Notes under the pieces: model-generated
Seen by the model: only the letters and a program-made list of their open reading frames with translations
Database searches by the model: none
Told to the model about the DNA's origin: nothing
Translations under genes and position numbers: made by a program
Part shown: piece after piece, positions 27,176 through 37,107 of the stretch
How the letters are laid out: every line of letters begins with the position of its first letter
How positions within the stretch are numbered: the first letter of the stretch is position 1
Origin: Thalassolituus alkanivorans
GTDB lineage: Bacteria; Pseudomonadota; Gammaproteobacteria; Pseudomonadales; Oceanobacteraceae
NCBI RefSeq assembly: GCF_020447205.1
Contig: NZ_JAJAEL010000035.1
Span: 1 to 64,000, forward strand
DNA length: 64,000 nucleotides
Direction: 5' to 3'

Positions 27176-28285
27176 TTGACCCGCAAAGATACTGAGCAAC
27201 CAGAATCCACCGAGGCCCTTCAGCCTGCCGAGACTGAAAGCGCCAGCCCCAACCGCCACAGCACCAGCTTTGCTCTGGAACCGGATGACGCACAGCGTCT
27301 GGCCAATCTGTGCGGCCATTTTGACAGCCATATCGAGCAGATTGCCGACCACTTCGAGCTGGAAATCTATAACCGCGGTAATAAATTCACTATCGAAGGT
27401 AAGGTGAAGCTGGCACAGCGTGCCGCCCTGCTGATTCAGCGCCTGTACCGCGAAACCGCCAATGGCACGCCGATCACGCCGGATCTGATCCATCTGTTGT
27501 TGCAGGAAGACGGCAGCGAGCAGGCCGCCGGACGTAAAGCCAAATCCGATTACGACAGCCGCACCATTAAAACGCCACAGGCCATCATCAAGCCGCGCGG
27601 TCCGCACCAGCTTGACTACCTGCAGCGCGTGCGTGAGTTTGATATCAATTTCGGCGTAGGCCCGGCCGGTACCGGTAAAACCTTCCTCGCCGTTGCCGCC
27701 GCCGTCGAAGCACTGCAGCGTGACGAAGTAAAACGTATTCTGCTGGTACGTCCTGCGGTTGAAGCCGGTGAAAAACTGGGCTTCCTGCCCGGCGATCTGG
27801 CACAGAAAATCGACCCTTATCTGCGCCCGCTGTACGACGCGCTCTATGAAATGCTGGGTTTTGAACAGGTTGCCCGCCTGCTGGAACGCAATGTGATTGA
27901 AATTGCACCGCTGGCCTATATGCGTGGCCGTACCCTCAGCCACTCGTTTGTGATCCTCGACGAATCGCAGAACACCACCAAAGAACAGATGAAGATGTTC
28001 CTCACCCGTGTTGGCTTTGGCTCCAAAGCGGTGATCACCGGTGACGTTACTCAGGTCGACCTGCCACGTGGCGTCTACTCCGGCCTGAAACACGGTCTGG
28101 AAGTGCTCGATGGCGTTCCCGGTATTGGCATTACCCGCTTTACCAACGCCGACGTGGTTCGCCATCCGCTGGTACAGCGGATCGTTGATGCCTATGACCG
28201 CTTCGACGAAAAAGAAAAGCAGGCCGACGAAGAACGTAAGGCCGCCCGTCTGGCTGCACAGCAGAACGACGAGGATGCGGTATGA
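27176..28285 (+). CDS. ybeZ: PhoH-family ATPase YbeZ
   Basis: A 369-residue P-loop protein associated with ribosome and RNA metabolism, usually encoded with YbeY. The Walker A motif is in [20 protein letters not shown] and Walker B is in [40 protein letters not shown] is a family hallmark. The frame is open from a GTG at 27113, but that start has no ribosome-binding site and would place a hairpin in the coding region. The TTG at 27176 is preceded by GAGAGAG at 6 nt and is preferred, though not proven. It overlaps ybeY by 4 nt (ATGA). Confidence 0.9.
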   Translation: MTRKDTEQPESTEALQPAETESASPNRHSTSFALEPDDAQRLANLCGHFDSHIEQIADHFELEIYNRGNKFTIEGKVKLAQRAALLIQRLYRETANGTPITPDLIHLLLQEDGSEQAAGRKAKSDYDSRTIKTPQAIIKPRGPHQLDYLQRVREFDINFGVGPAGTGKTFLAVAAAVEALQRDEVKRILLVRPAVEAGEKLGFLPGDLAQKIDPYLRPLYDALYEMLGFEQVARLLERNVIEIAPLAYMRGRTLSHSFVILDESQNTTKEQMKMFLTRVGFGSKAVITGDVTQVDLPRGVYSGLKHGLEVLDGVPGIGITRFTNADVVRHPLVQRIVDAYDRFDEKEKQADEERKAARLAAQQNDEDAV

Positions 28286-28761
28286 ACCTGTTGCTTGATG
28301 TACAGCTTGCCGACGAACTGGAAGGCTATCAGGCCTGGCTGCCCGGCGAAGAACAGCTGCAACGGTGGGCAAGCGCCGCGCTGAGCGGCCGCACCGATTT
28401 CGCCGAGCCGGAACTGACGATTCGCCTGGTCGCAGAAGAAGAAAGCCAGGAACTGAACAACGAGTACCGTGGCAAAGACAAACCCACCAATGTGCTGTCT
28501 TTCCCTTTTGAAGCGCCACCGCAGGTGCCGATCGAACTGTTGGGCGATCTGATCATCTGCGCTCAGGTGGTACAGCAGGAAAGTGAAGAACAGCGTAAAG
28601 CCGCCGAAGCCCACTGGGCCCACATGGTCGTGCATGGCTGCTTGCATTTGCTGGGGTACGACCATATAAAGGACGACGAAGCAGAAGTTATGGAAGACCT
28701 GGAACGCCAGATTATGGCCGGACTGGGGTTCCCTGATCCTTATCCAGATGAGGCACCATGA
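28282..28761 (+). CDS. ybeY: Endoribonuclease YbeY (rRNA maturation factor)
   Basis: A 159-residue zinc-dependent single-strand endoribonuclease needed for 16S rRNA 3' maturation and ribosome quality control. The zinc motif H-x3-H-x5-H is in [15 protein letters not shown]. The conserved early motif [19 protein letters not shown] marks the family. It overlaps its neighbours on both sides by ATGA, so translation is coupled through ybeZ-ybeY-ybeX. Confidence 0.96.
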   Translation: MNLLLDVQLADELEGYQAWLPGEEQLQRWASAALSGRTDFAEPELTIRLVAEEESQELNNEYRGKDKPTNVLSFPFEAPPQVPIELLGDLIICAQVVQQESEEQRKAAEAHWAHMVVHGCLHLLGYDHIKDDEAEVMEDLERQIMAGLGFPDPYPDEAP

Positions 28762-29600
28762 GCGAAGACCGATCGGGCCAGCATCGTAGCTGGCTGGAAA
28801 GACTGACTGATTTATTCTCCGACGACCCGCAAAGCCGTCAGGACATCAAGGTTATTGTGCGCGAGGCTGCCGAGCGCAGCATTGTCGATAACGAAACCCT
28901 CAATATTCTCGAAGGCGCTCTGCAGGTATCTGAAATGCAGGTGCGGGACATTATGATTCCGCGCTCGCAGATGACTTCCATCAACGTCAACGATTCGCTC
29001 AAAGATTATCTGCCGCAGATCATCGAATCTGCGCATTCACGTTTCCCGGTGATGGGTGAAGGCCAGGACGAAGTGCTGGGCATTATGCTGGCCAAAGACC
29101 TGCTGCCATTAATCCTTAACGAAAATCGTGAAGAATTCCGCCTGAAAGAGGTGTTACGCCCAACAACCTTCGTTCCGGAAAGCAAACGCCTGAACGTGCT
29201 GCTGCGTGAATTCCGTGCAACCCGCAATCATATGGCGATTGTGGTCGATGAATTTGGCGGAGTTGCCGGTCTGGTTACCATCGAAGACGTGCTTGAACAA
29301 ATTGTCGGTGACATTGAAGACGAACACGACTTCGATGAAGAAGACAGCATGATCAAAGAAGTGGAAGACGGCATCACCATGGTCAAAGCCCTGACCCCGG
29401 TGGACGACTTCAATGAACACTTCAGTGCACGTTTTCCGGACGATGAATTCGATACCATTGGCGGCATTGTGGTACATCACTTTGGCCGGGTGCCGGAATG
29501 CAATGAAAGCATCCGCATCGAACAATGGCAATTCAAGGTGGTCAACGGTACCAGCCGACAGATCAACCTGCTGGAAGTAACGCCCATCGACGCCGGCTGA
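28758..29600 (+). CDS. ybeX: CBS-domain protein YbeX/CorC
   Basis: A 280-residue protein with two CBS domains (~65-190, for example [20 protein letters not shown] and [14 protein letters not shown]) and a C-terminal CorC_HlyC domain ([20 protein letters not shown]). It has been called a magnesium/cobalt efflux factor and more recently linked to ribosome metabolism. There is no membrane segment, so any transport role would be indirect. ATGA overlap with ybeY. Confidence 0.95.
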   Translation: MSEDRSGQHRSWLERLTDLFSDDPQSRQDIKVIVREAAERSIVDNETLNILEGALQVSEMQVRDIMIPRSQMTSINVNDSLKDYLPQIIESAHSRFPVMGEGQDEVLGIMLAKDLLPLILNENREEFRLKEVLRPTTFVPESKRLNVLLREFRATRNHMAIVVDEFGGVAGLVTIEDVLEQIVGDIEDEHDFDEEDSMIKEVEDGITMVKALTPVDDFNEHFSARFPDDEFDTIGGIVVHHFGRVPECNESIRIEQWQFKVVNGTSRQINLLEVTPIDAG

Positions 29601-29643
29601 GCCGGCGCATTAACCCTCACTCATCTCATAATCAGGTAAAGCT

Positions 29644-31188
29644 ATGGCAGGCTGGGCTGCGCGGGCGTTGTTATTGTTGGCGGGTGCGCTGTTTCCACTC
29701 GCCCTGGCTCCCCTTTTCTGGTGGCCGGTTGGCCTGTTAAGTATTGCGGTGTTCGTGCATTTTCTGTTGCAGACGGACAATGCACGTTCTGCCTTTGCCA
29801 CCGCCTGGTGGTTCAGTCTGGGCAAATTCTCGGTCGGCATTTCCTGGATTTACGTCAGCATGCATGACCATGGCGGAACGCCTGCACTGCTCGCCGTGCT
29901 GATGATCGGCCTGTTTGCCGCCTTTCTCGCCACCTTCCCCGGATTCTGGTTTGCCCTGCGCCAGCGCTTTCTCGGCCAGAGTCTGGCCTGGCTGACCATC
30001 CCGGTCTTCTGGTTTCTGCACGAATGGTTCCGCAGCTGGTTTATGACCGGTTTCCCATGGCTGTTTGCCGGCGATGCTCACCTCGGCACCTGGCTGTCCG
30101 GCTGGGCACCGGTATTCGGCAGCTACGGATTATCTTTTATCTGTGTACTGACCGTGACCGCACTCTACCGTTTCTGGCAGACACATCAGCCGGCTTTCCT
30201 GCTGGTGCTGCTGTTGTGGCCTGCCGGCCTGCTGTTACAGCAGCAGGACTGGACCCATAAAACCGGTGAGCTGAAAGTCAGCGCGGTACAGGGCAATATT
30301 CCTCAGGATCAGAAATGGCAGCGTGAGTGGATCAGCCCGACCATCAATGCCTATTTCCAGCAGACCAGCGAGCATTGGGACAGTGACCTGATTCTGTGGC
30401 CGGAAACCGCCATGACGCTGCTGCTCGATCAGTTTCAGCCCTACCTGGACGATATGGCGATTGAAGCACAGGAAACCGGCACTACAGTGATCACCGGCAT
30501 TCCCTACCGCTATCCTCGCGGCCACGAACTGGCCGGACAGTTTCATAACAGCGTGATCGCCTTCGGCAACGGCGAAGGCATCTACCACAAGCAGAATCTG
30601 GTGCCGTTCGGTGAGTATGTTCCCCTGCAGGCGCTGATTCGCGGACTGATTCCGTTTTTTGATCTGGATATGTCCAGCTTCCTGCACGGGCCGGCGAATC
30701 AGCCACTGCTGAAAGTCGGTAAGCATTCAGAAAGCACAGAAGAGCTGTATCTGGTCGCACCTTATATCTGCTACGAAATTGCCTATCCACAGCTGGTCAG
30801 CCGTATGGCACAGGATGCCGATTTTCTGATTACGGTCAGCAACGATGCCTGGTTTGGCGATTCTCTGGGGCCGAAACAGCATATGGCGCTGGCGCAGATG
30901 CGCGCACTGGAAACCGGACGCTGGCTGCTGCGTTCGACCAATACCGGCATTACCGCTCTGGTGGATAACAAAGGCCGGATGATGTCACGTTTGCCTTATG
31001 AACAAAGGGCAACCCTGAGCGGAACTGCAGAAATGCGTCAGGGCAAAACGCCTTATATGATCTGGGAGTTGTGGCCGCTGTATGCCCTGAGCCTGCTGAT
31101 TATCGGCGCGGCCTGGTGGCTGCGGCGTTCAGGAAGAGCCCGTGAGATGGCGCAGGCTGATAATATTGCGCCCATTGTGGAGCGGTGA
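29644..31188 (+). CDS. lnt: Apolipoprotein N-acyltransferase
   Basis: A 514-residue inner-membrane enzyme that adds the third acyl chain to lipoproteins. About six N-terminal membrane segments span ~1-190, then a periplasmic nitrilase domain follows. The catalytic triad is visible as Glu in LILWPETAMTLL, Lys in YHKQNLVPFGEYVPL and Cys in YICYEIAYPQLV. A C-terminal membrane helix ends the protein. An AGGTAA site precedes the ATG. The last 60 nt overlap a GntR-type gene on the opposite strand. Confidence 0.95.
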   Translation: MAGWAARALLLLAGALFPLALAPLFWWPVGLLSIAVFVHFLLQTDNARSAFATAWWFSLGKFSVGISWIYVSMHDHGGTPALLAVLMIGLFAAFLATFPGFWFALRQRFLGQSLAWLTIPVFWFLHEWFRSWFMTGFPWLFAGDAHLGTWLSGWAPVFGSYGLSFICVLTVTALYRFWQTHQPAFLLVLLLWPAGLLLQQQDWTHKTGELKVSAVQGNIPQDQKWQREWISPTINAYFQQTSEHWDSDLILWPETAMTLLLDQFQPYLDDMAIEAQETGTTVITGIPYRYPRGHELAGQFHNSVIAFGNGEGIYHKQNLVPFGEYVPLQALIRGLIPFFDLDMSSFLHGPANQPLLKVGKHSESTEELYLVAPYICYEIAYPQLVSRMAQDADFLITVSNDAWFGDSLGPKQHMALAQMRALETGRWLLRSTNTGITALVDNKGRMMSRLPYEQRATLSGTAEMRQGKTPYMIWELWPLYALSLLIIGAAWWLRRSGRAREMAQADNIAPIVER

Positions 31189-31932
31189 ACGCAATAAACG
31201 CGGCTGCTCCGGAATATTATTCAGATGCTCACGTAACGGTTTAGTCAGAGTATCGATGTACTGCTGGTATTGCTGAATCATCTCGTCCAACCGGTAATCC
31301 CCCTGCTGGGTGCGCATCAGCATCTGCACCTGATGATCCAGATGGGCACGTACATCAATCTGTTCGAACAATTTCTGAGTCAGCAAGCTGCGGATGCGGC
31401 GGGAGCTAGTCGATGAAGCCTGCAGCACCAGATTGCCGGTCGCGGTCATGATGGTGTCAATCATCTCCACCTCCAGATCAGCCAGATCACTCATCGGCAT
31501 TCCCTCGTTCAGCCCCTGATACATACGCTGCACCAGCTGCGGAATAACCGCATCTTCCGGGCTCCCTCCGGAGCGCTCACGTTTCTCCAGAGCCAGACGG
31601 ATAGCCGTCGGAATCGCGCGGTTGAATAATTCCAGTCCGGCCAGCAACAGTTCACCGCCCAGTTCCAGCTCCGGTATGCGGTACAGATTATCAAGGAAAT
31701 CCAGGCCCATATCACGGCGCACATCACCGACCCGGATACCTGAACCCTGCACACTGCGTACAGCGTTCATACGCCCTAAGGTACGTAGTGCCATGCGTAA
31801 GGAAGTACGATCAACGTCAAGGAACTCTGCCAGCTGACGTTCAGGTGGCAACTTCTCACCGGCCCGCAGATCGCCGGTAAAAATAAGGGAAATCAACAGA
31901 TCAGCAATCTGATCCGGTAGGGTTTTGCTCAT
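31129..31932 (-). CDS. GntR-family (FadR-like) transcriptional regulator
   Basis: A 267-residue regulator. The N-terminal winged helix-turn-helix of the GntR family is clear (LPDQIADLLISLIFTGDLRA, GEKLPPERQLAEFLDVDRTS, RTLGRMNAVRSVQGSG). The C-terminal domain is helical, about 180 residues, and not clearly FadR- or FCD-type, so the effector is unknown. A TATAAT hexamer ends 4 nt before the ATG with no ribosome-binding site, so the mRNA may be leaderless or the start may differ. The last 20 codons run antisense into lnt. The other strand just upstream carries two palindromes and an orphan terminator. Confidence 0.82.
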   Translation of the reverse strand: MSKTLPDQIADLLISLIFTGDLRAGEKLPPERQLAEFLDVDRTSLRMALRTLGRMNAVRSVQGSGIRVGDVRRDMGLDFLDNLYRIPELELGGELLLAGLELFNRAIPTAIRLALEKRERSGGSPEDAVIPQLVQRMYQGLNEGMPMSDLADLEVEMIDTIMTATGNLVLQASSTSSRRIRSLLTQKLFEQIDVRAHLDHQVQMLMRTQQGDYRLDEMIQQYQQYIDTLTKPLREHLNNIPEQPRLLRSPLHNGRNIISLRHLTGSS

Positions 31933-31936
31933 TATT

Positions 31937-31942
31937 ATTATA
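31937..31942 (-). promoter_or_regulatory. Probable -10 element of the GntR-type gene
   Basis: On the minus strand a perfect TATAAT ends 4 nt before the ATG at 31932. No Shine-Dalgarno sequence fits in between. This is the arrangement expected for a leaderless mRNA. Confidence 0.4.
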
Positions 31943-32081
31943 CTTATCTATTAGTGAGTCATTCATACGCCAGCTTCAGCTGGATGACCCAGTCTGGCGA
32001 AAATCCGGCAACGGTGCAATAGCCTGTATCCCATGTAACTGACCAGATCTTTACTTGCGCATTTGCAGATCCTGAACTAGC

Positions 32082-32096
32082 ATTGGATTATCCAAT
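32082..32096. promoter_or_regulatory. 15-bp palindrome, possible operator
   Basis: ATTGGAT-T-ATCCAAT, perfect 7-bp arms around one base. It lies between two divergent transcription units and upstream of the orphan terminator. The binding protein is not known; the adjacent GntR-type regulator is one candidate. Confidence 0.35.
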
Positions 32097-32123
32097 TTGA
32101 GAAGTGCACACTCTCAGAGCTTC

Positions 32124-32154
32124 AGCCGCCACCCACGGGTCTGGCGGCTTTTTT
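32124..32154 (+). terminator. Orphan rho-independent terminator
   Basis: An AGCCGCCA/TGGCGGCT stem enclosing a second CCC/GGG pairing, followed by six T residues. No plus-strand gene ends between lnt (31188) and here, so it may end a small RNA or an antisense transcript. Confidence 0.75.
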
Positions 32155-32241
32155 ATGCCCGCCATTCGCGGCCGGATTTAGCCGGAAGTTATGCCATCAT
32201 TTTGGGTACAATAAGCACAAATTTCTGAACTGAAGATCACT

Positions 32242-32607
32242 ATGGCCAAGCTGCTGTTCCGCCTCAATGGCGTTAATGAAGATGAAGCAGAAGATGTCCG
32301 CACCCTGCTGCAGGATGCCGGTATAGAATTTTACGAAACCGACGAAGGCCGCTGGCGTATTTCTGTGGCCGCCATCTGGCTTCGCCACAATAACGACTAT
32401 GAACAGGCGCGCGGTTTACTTGATCAGTATCAGCAGGAACGTCTGCAGCGTATACGCAGCGAATATGAACAGCAACAACAGAAAGGCAACACCCAGAGCA
32501 TGCTGCAGCGCTGGCTGGAGCAACCCGCTGAGCTGATCATGACGCTGATTGCGGTACTTCTGGTTCTGGGCCTGACCCTGTGGCCATTTCTGTCACTGGG
32601 TCAGTAA
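32242..32607 (+). CDS. DUF6164 family membrane-anchored protein
   Basis: A 121-residue protein beginning MAKLLFRLNGVNEDEAEDVR and continuing LLQDAGIEFYETDEGRWRIS, which matches the DUF6164 family as I recall it. The N-terminal ~70 residues resemble a small ACT/DUF2007-like alpha-beta domain. About 75-90 is a Gln/Arg-rich linker, and ~97-117 (LIMTLIAVLLVLGLTLWPFL) is one C-terminal membrane helix. The function is unknown. It stands alone between convergent mutT and the intergenic region upstream. Confidence 0.78.
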   Translation: MAKLLFRLNGVNEDEAEDVRTLLQDAGIEFYETDEGRWRISVAAIWLRHNNDYEQARGLLDQYQQERLQRIRSEYEQQQQKGNTQSMLQRWLEQPAELIMTLIAVLLVLGLTLWPFLSLGQ

Positions 32608-32617
32608 GAGGAAAACG

Positions 32618-33028
32618 TCAGCCCAGACGGGCGCAAACAGCATCGAGAATTGGCTGATTAGCCGCCGGAAAGTCAAACTCTGCCAGGCGGGTGAAAGGCA
32701 GCCAGCGAACTTCCTGGCCTTCTGCACCGTGAGCCAGCAAAGCGGAATTCATATCCGCCTCGACCCAGTACACATCCAGCAGCACGCTTTTATCCGGATA
32801 ATCAAAAGGGATCTGCAGTAAAGGTGACATAGACTGCTCCGTCACACTCAGTGCAACTTCTTCATCCAGCTCACGCACCAGAGCCGCCGTGACACTTTCA
32901 CCGGCTTCTACTTTTCCGCCGGGAAACTCCCACAACCCGCCCTGATGTTTGTCATCCGGGCGACGGGCAATCAGGATGTCGTGGTCATTAACGACCACGA
33001 CAGCTACAGCAACATGCACCGTCTTCAT
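32618..33028 (-). CDS. mutT: 8-oxo-dGTP diphosphatase MutT
   Basis: A 136-residue Nudix hydrolase that removes oxidised dGTP from the nucleotide pool. The Nudix box is complete: it starts at GGKVEAGES and ends RELDEEV with normal spacing. Start MKTVHVAVAVVVVNDHDILI is typical. The ATG shares one base with the argJ stop (TGATG), the secA-argJ-mutT order seen in Pseudomonas. Confidence 0.93.
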   Translation of the reverse strand: MKTVHVAVAVVVVNDHDILIARRPDDKHQGGLWEFPGGKVEAGESVTAALVRELDEEVALSVTEQSMSPLLQIPFDYPDKSVLLDVYWVEADMNSALLAHGAEGQEVRWLPFTRLAEFDFPAANQPILDAVCARLG

Positions 33029-34245
33029 CAGGAGCGGTAGTTGGCGTTGATGGTTACGTACTCGTGCGAGAAGTCACAGGTCCACAGCTCTTCGCGGAAG
33101 TCTCCGCGCGCAAGCTCAATACGGACACGGAACTCAGTCAGGGCAAAAACAGCAGCGCCGGCTTCTTCGGTATAAGACTCACAGCGGCCACCGTTTTCCA
33201 CGATCTGCACGTCATCGATAAAGATCTGTACTTTCTCCAGATCAAAATCCTGTACACCGGAACGACCGACCGCAGCCAGAATACGCCCCCAGTTCGCATC
33301 GGATGCAAACATCGCGGTTTTAACCAGCGGTGAGTGCGCCACGGTATAAGCCACGTCCAGCGCTTCTTTCTGGCTGACTGCACCACCGACTTCGATGGTC
33401 ACAAACTTGGTGGCCCCTTCACCGTCACGAACAATCGCCTGAGCCAGAATCTGGAAGGCTTCTTTCAGTTTGGCAAAAACCAGTTGAGCTTCCGGGCTGG
33501 CAACATCATTGATCTGCACACCGGAACGGCCGGTGGCCATCAGCATGCAGGAATCGTTGGTTGAGGTATCGCCATCAATGGTCACACGGTTAAACGAGCA
33601 ATCGGCCAGCTCTTTACACCAGGACTGCAACAGCGCCTGAGAGATACCGGCATCGGTAGCGATATAACCGAGCATAGTCGCCATGTTCGGCATGATCATA
33701 CCGGCGCCTTTGGACATACCAGTGATGGTGACGGTTTTACCGTTAACCTCAAACTGGGTGCTGTAACCTTTTGGCAGGGTGTCAGTGGTCATGATGCCCT
33801 TGGCAGCACGGGCCCAGTTATCGGCACTGAGATTATCCAGTGCTGCCGGGATACCACGTTCAAACGCCGCCATGTTCAGTGGCTCACCAATCACGCCGGT
33901 CGAAAACGGCAGAATCTGAGCCGGCTGTACAGCAGTTGCTGCCGCCAGCATTTCGCAACTGCGGACCGCATTAGCATAGCCCTGCGGACCCGTACCGGCG
34001 TTGGCATTACCGGTATTGATCAGCAGGTAACGCGGAGCAGTATCTGCCAGATGCACTTTGCTGATCTGCACCGGCGCTGCACAGAATGCGTTGGTGGTAA
34101 ATACGCCGGCAACGGTTGTTCCCTCGGCCAGCTCAATCACCACCATGTCGTCACGGTTGGCATAGCGCACATGCGCCTGTGCCACACCAAGACGAACGCC
34201 ATCTACCGCTTTAAAATCTTCAAAAACCGTGAAATTAACTGCCAT
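33028..34245 (-). CDS. argJ: Bifunctional glutamate N-acetyltransferase/amino-acid acetyltransferase
   Basis: A 405-residue enzyme that recycles the acetyl group between N-acetylornithine and glutamate in arginine synthesis. The autocleavage motif ATML, whose Thr becomes the catalytic nucleophile of the beta chain, is in MPNMATMLGYIATDAG. KGAGMIMP precedes it. The gene is 27 nt after secA and overlaps mutT by one base. The first ATG (MAVNFTVFEDFKAVDGVRLG) is the expected N-terminus. Confidence 0.96.
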   Translation of the reverse strand: MAVNFTVFEDFKAVDGVRLGVAQAHVRYANRDDMVVIELAEGTTVAGVFTTNAFCAAPVQISKVHLADTAPRYLLINTGNANAGTGPQGYANAVRSCEMLAAATAVQPAQILPFSTGVIGEPLNMAAFERGIPAALDNLSADNWARAAKGIMTTDTLPKGYSTQFEVNGKTVTITGMSKGAGMIMPNMATMLGYIATDAGISQALLQSWCKELADCSFNRVTIDGDTSTNDSCMLMATGRSGVQINDVASPEAQLVFAKLKEAFQILAQAIVRDGEGATKFVTIEVGGAVSQKEALDVAYTVAHSPLVKTAMFASDANWGRILAAVGRSGVQDFDLEKVQIFIDDVQIVENGGRCESYTEEAGAAVFALTEFRVRIELARGDFREELWTCDFSHEYVTINANYRS

Positions 34246-34272
34246 TTTTTGCTTACGCCTTCCGACTTTTGC

Positions 34273-37008
34273 TTACGACAAAGTGCCGTGACAATGTTTG
34301 TATTTTTTACCTGAACCGCACGGGCATGGCTCGTTGCGGCCGACTTTCTTTTCATCACGCACAAAAGGTTGTGCCTGATCGTCGCCACCATCAACCTCTG
34401 GCTGACCACCTGACAGAGACTCAGCAGCTTCATGCTGATACTGCGCACGTTGTGCCTGGGCTTCCACCGCCGCACGGCGCTGTTCTTCCATAGCCCGGAC
34501 TTCTTCTTCCTGACGCACTTTTACGTGGGACAGAATACGGATGGTTTCGTGCTTGATATTACGCAGCAGTTCCTGGAACAGGCCAAAGGATTCACGCTTA
34601 TATTCCTGCTTTGGATTTTTCTGGCCGTAGCCACGCAGGTGAATACCTTGACGCAGGTGATCCATGGTCGCCAAGTGCTCTTTCCACAGGTTATCAAGAA
34701 TCTGCAGCATCACCTGCTTCTCGAACATGCGGATTGGCTCGGCACCTACGGTCGCTTCTTTTTCGTCATAGGCTTTTTGTACTGCTTCCAGAATACGCTC
34801 GCGCAGAGTTTCTTCGTACAATTTATCTTCGTTATCCAGCCACTGCTGCACCGGCAGCTCAACATCGAACTCAGCTTTCAGGTGGCTTTCAAGGCCGGCA
34901 ATATCCCACTGCTCTTCCAGACTTTGTGGTGCGATATAACCATCGATGGCTTCATTAACAACGTCTTTACGGATATTGGTGATGATTTCAGAAATATCTT
35001 CCATCGCCATAATATCGTTACGCTGGTTGTAGACCACGCGACGCTGGTCATTAGCCACATCATCGTATTCAAGCAGCTGTTTACGGATATCGAAGTTACG
35101 GCCTTCTACTTTGCGCTGAGCTTTCTCAACGGCATTGGTCACCATCTTATGCTCGATGGATTCACCGTCTTTCATACCCAGCGCCTGCATCATGCTGCGC
35201 ATACGCTCAGACATGAAAATACGCATCAGGTTATCTTCCAGCGACAGGAAGAAACGGGTGGAACCTGCATCCCCCTGACGACCAGCACGACCACGCAGCT
35301 GGTTATCAATACGGCGGGATTCATGACGCTCGGTACCGATGATATGCAGGCCACCGGCTTCCAGAACAGCATCGTGGCGCTTCTGCCAGTCGGCTTTAAT
35401 CGCTGCAATCTGACTGTCGGTCGGATTCTCCAGCGCCGCTGCTTCAGCTTCCCAGTTACCGCCCAGCATAATGTCGGTACCACGACCGGCCATGTTGGTA
35501 GCGATCGTCACCGCTCCCGGACTACCGGCTTCAGCAATAATCTGTGCTTCGCGCGCGTTTTCTTTGGCGTTCAGAACATTGTGAGCAACTTTCGCCTGCG
35601 TCAGCAGATGAGAAATATATTCTGATGATTCAATAGATGCAGTACCCACCAGAACCGGACGGCCCTGTGCGGTTACTTCACGGATTTCTTCAATAACGGC
35701 ATCAAATTTTTCTTTCTGAGTGGCGTAAATAACGTCGTTATAGTCGATCCGGCGAACGGCTTTATTGGTTGGAATAACCACCACATCCAGACCGTAAATC
35801 TGGTGAAATTCGAAGGCTTCAGTATCTGCAGTACCGGTCATACCAGCCAGTTTTTCGTACAGTCGGAAGTAGTTCTGGAAAGTGGTCGAAGCCAGGGTCT
35901 GACTTTCGTTCTGAATATTCACACCTTCTTTCGCTTCAACTGCCTGATGCAGACCTTCACTCCAGCGGCGGCCTGGCATGGTACGGCCGGTGTGCTCATC
36001 AACGATGACCACCTGACCGCCCTGTACGATATAGTCGACATTTTTCTGATAAACCGCATGAGCTTTCAGCGCAGAATGCACATGGTGCAGGAGATTGAGA
36101 TTGCCGGCGGCGTAAAGGCTTTCACCTTCTTTCAGAATGCCTTCGTTGGTTAACAGCTCTTCAACAAACTCATGACCTTCTTCAGTCATCTCAATAGAGC
36201 GCTGTTTTTCATCCACGAAGTAATGACCGGAAGCCGCCTCATTGCCTTCATCGGCAGCCTGGCCACGCTCCAGCTTAGGAATCAGCTTATTGATTTTACG
36301 GTACAGTTCAGAGCTGTCTTCCGCCGGACCAGAAATGATCAGCGGCGTACGGGCCTCATCGATCAGGATCGAATCCACCTCATCGACAATGGCAAAATAC
36401 AGTTCACGCTGCGCTTTATCGGCCAGAGAGAAAGCCATGTTATCGCGCAGATAATCGAAGCCAAACTCGTTGTTAGTACCGTAAACGATATCAGCCTTGT
36501 ACTGTTCGCGTTTTTCCAGCGGATTCTGCCCGGGAACAACAATACCCACACTCATACCCAGAAATTCGTACAGCGGACGCATCCACTCAGCGTCGCGACG
36601 GGCCAGATAGTCGTTCACGGTTACAACATGAACGCTTTTGCCGGTCAGGGCATTCAGGTAAGTCGGCAGGGTTGCCACCAGGGTTTTACCTTCACCGGTA
36701 CGCATCTCAGCAATCCGGCCTTCATGCAGGGTGATACCACCGATCAGCTGAACGTCGAAATGGCGCATTCCCATAACCCGGCTGCCGGCTTCACGACACA
36801 CGGCAAAAGCTTCGGGTAGCAGGGAATCCAGTGACGCACCATCGCTCAAGCGCTGGCGGAATTCCGCTGTTTTTGCTTTAAGCTGCTCATCAGAGAGGGA
36901 TTTTACAGATTCTTCAAAGGCATTGATCTGGGATACCAGTTTGCCCATGCGCTTGAGTTCGCGGCTGTTTTTACTGCCAAAGACTTTACGAAAAAGGTTA
37001 CCAATCAT
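34273..37008 (-). CDS. secA: Protein translocase ATPase SecA
   Basis: A 911-residue motor of the Sec pathway, driving preproteins through SecYEG. Walker A is in [15 protein letters not shown] and Walker B is [15 protein letters not shown] preprotein-binding insertion and a second helicase domain ([30 protein letters not shown]) follow. The C-terminal zinc motif [18 protein letters not shown] for SecB binding is intact. It is unusual only in standing between argJ and the M23 peptidase gene, which is the normal pseudomonad order. Confidence 0.98.
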   Translation of the reverse strand: MIGNLFRKVFGSKNSRELKRMGKLVSQINAFEESVKSLSDEQLKAKTAEFRQRLSDGASLDSLLPEAFAVCREAGSRVMGMRHFDVQLIGGITLHEGRIAEMRTGEGKTLVATLPTYLNALTGKSVHVVTVNDYLARRDAEWMRPLYEFLGMSVGIVVPGQNPLEKREQYKADIVYGTNNEFGFDYLRDNMAFSLADKAQRELYFAIVDEVDSILIDEARTPLIISGPAEDSSELYRKINKLIPKLERGQAADEGNEAASGHYFVDEKQRSIEMTEEGHEFVEELLTNEGILKEGESLYAAGNLNLLHHVHSALKAHAVYQKNVDYIVQGGQVVIVDEHTGRTMPGRRWSEGLHQAVEAKEGVNIQNESQTLASTTFQNYFRLYEKLAGMTGTADTEAFEFHQIYGLDVVVIPTNKAVRRIDYNDVIYATQKEKFDAVIEEIREVTAQGRPVLVGTASIESSEYISHLLTQAKVAHNVLNAKENAREAQIIAEAGSPGAVTIATNMAGRGTDIMLGGNWEAEAAALENPTDSQIAAIKADWQKRHDAVLEAGGLHIIGTERHESRRIDNQLRGRAGRQGDAGSTRFFLSLEDNLMRIFMSERMRSMMQALGMKDGESIEHKMVTNAVEKAQRKVEGRNFDIRKQLLEYDDVANDQRRVVYNQRNDIMAMEDISEIITNIRKDVVNEAIDGYIAPQSLEEQWDIAGLESHLKAEFDVELPVQQWLDNEDKLYEETLRERILEAVQKAYDEKEATVGAEPIRMFEKQVMLQILDNLWKEHLATMDHLRQGIHLRGYGQKNPKQEYKRESFGLFQELLRNIKHETIRILSHVKVRQEEEVRAMEEQRRAAVEAQAQRAQYQHEAAESLSGGQPEVDGGDDQAQPFVRDEKKVGRNEPCPCGSGKKYKHCHGTLS

Positions 37009-37107
37009 GGAATTATCATTATCCGGGAAACAAAATAAGGCGCTGGGCCAAAGTGCTAAAGGCTACTTATAACCCAGAATGATGACAAGCGTGTTGAAAC
37101 AGAAAGA

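Larger units (their letters stand above)
31933..32241. other. 309-nt intergenic region with palindromes and an orphan terminator
   Basis: Holds the probable GntR-gene promoter at its left end, a palindrome CCAGCT-TC-AGCTGG at 31970-31983, a 15-bp palindrome at 32082-32096, and a strong plus-strand terminator at 32124-32154 that no plus-strand protein gene explains. No open frame of note lies before the DUF6164 gene at 32242. Confidence 0.6.

Noticed and set aside
27173-28519. A 448-codon minus-strand frame antisense to ybeZ and ybeY
   Set aside because: Same cause as above; the translation has no recognisable domain and covers two conserved genes.
34432-35625. A 397-codon plus-strand frame antisense to secA
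   Set aside because: Shadow of the secA reading frame; no start signal or domain.
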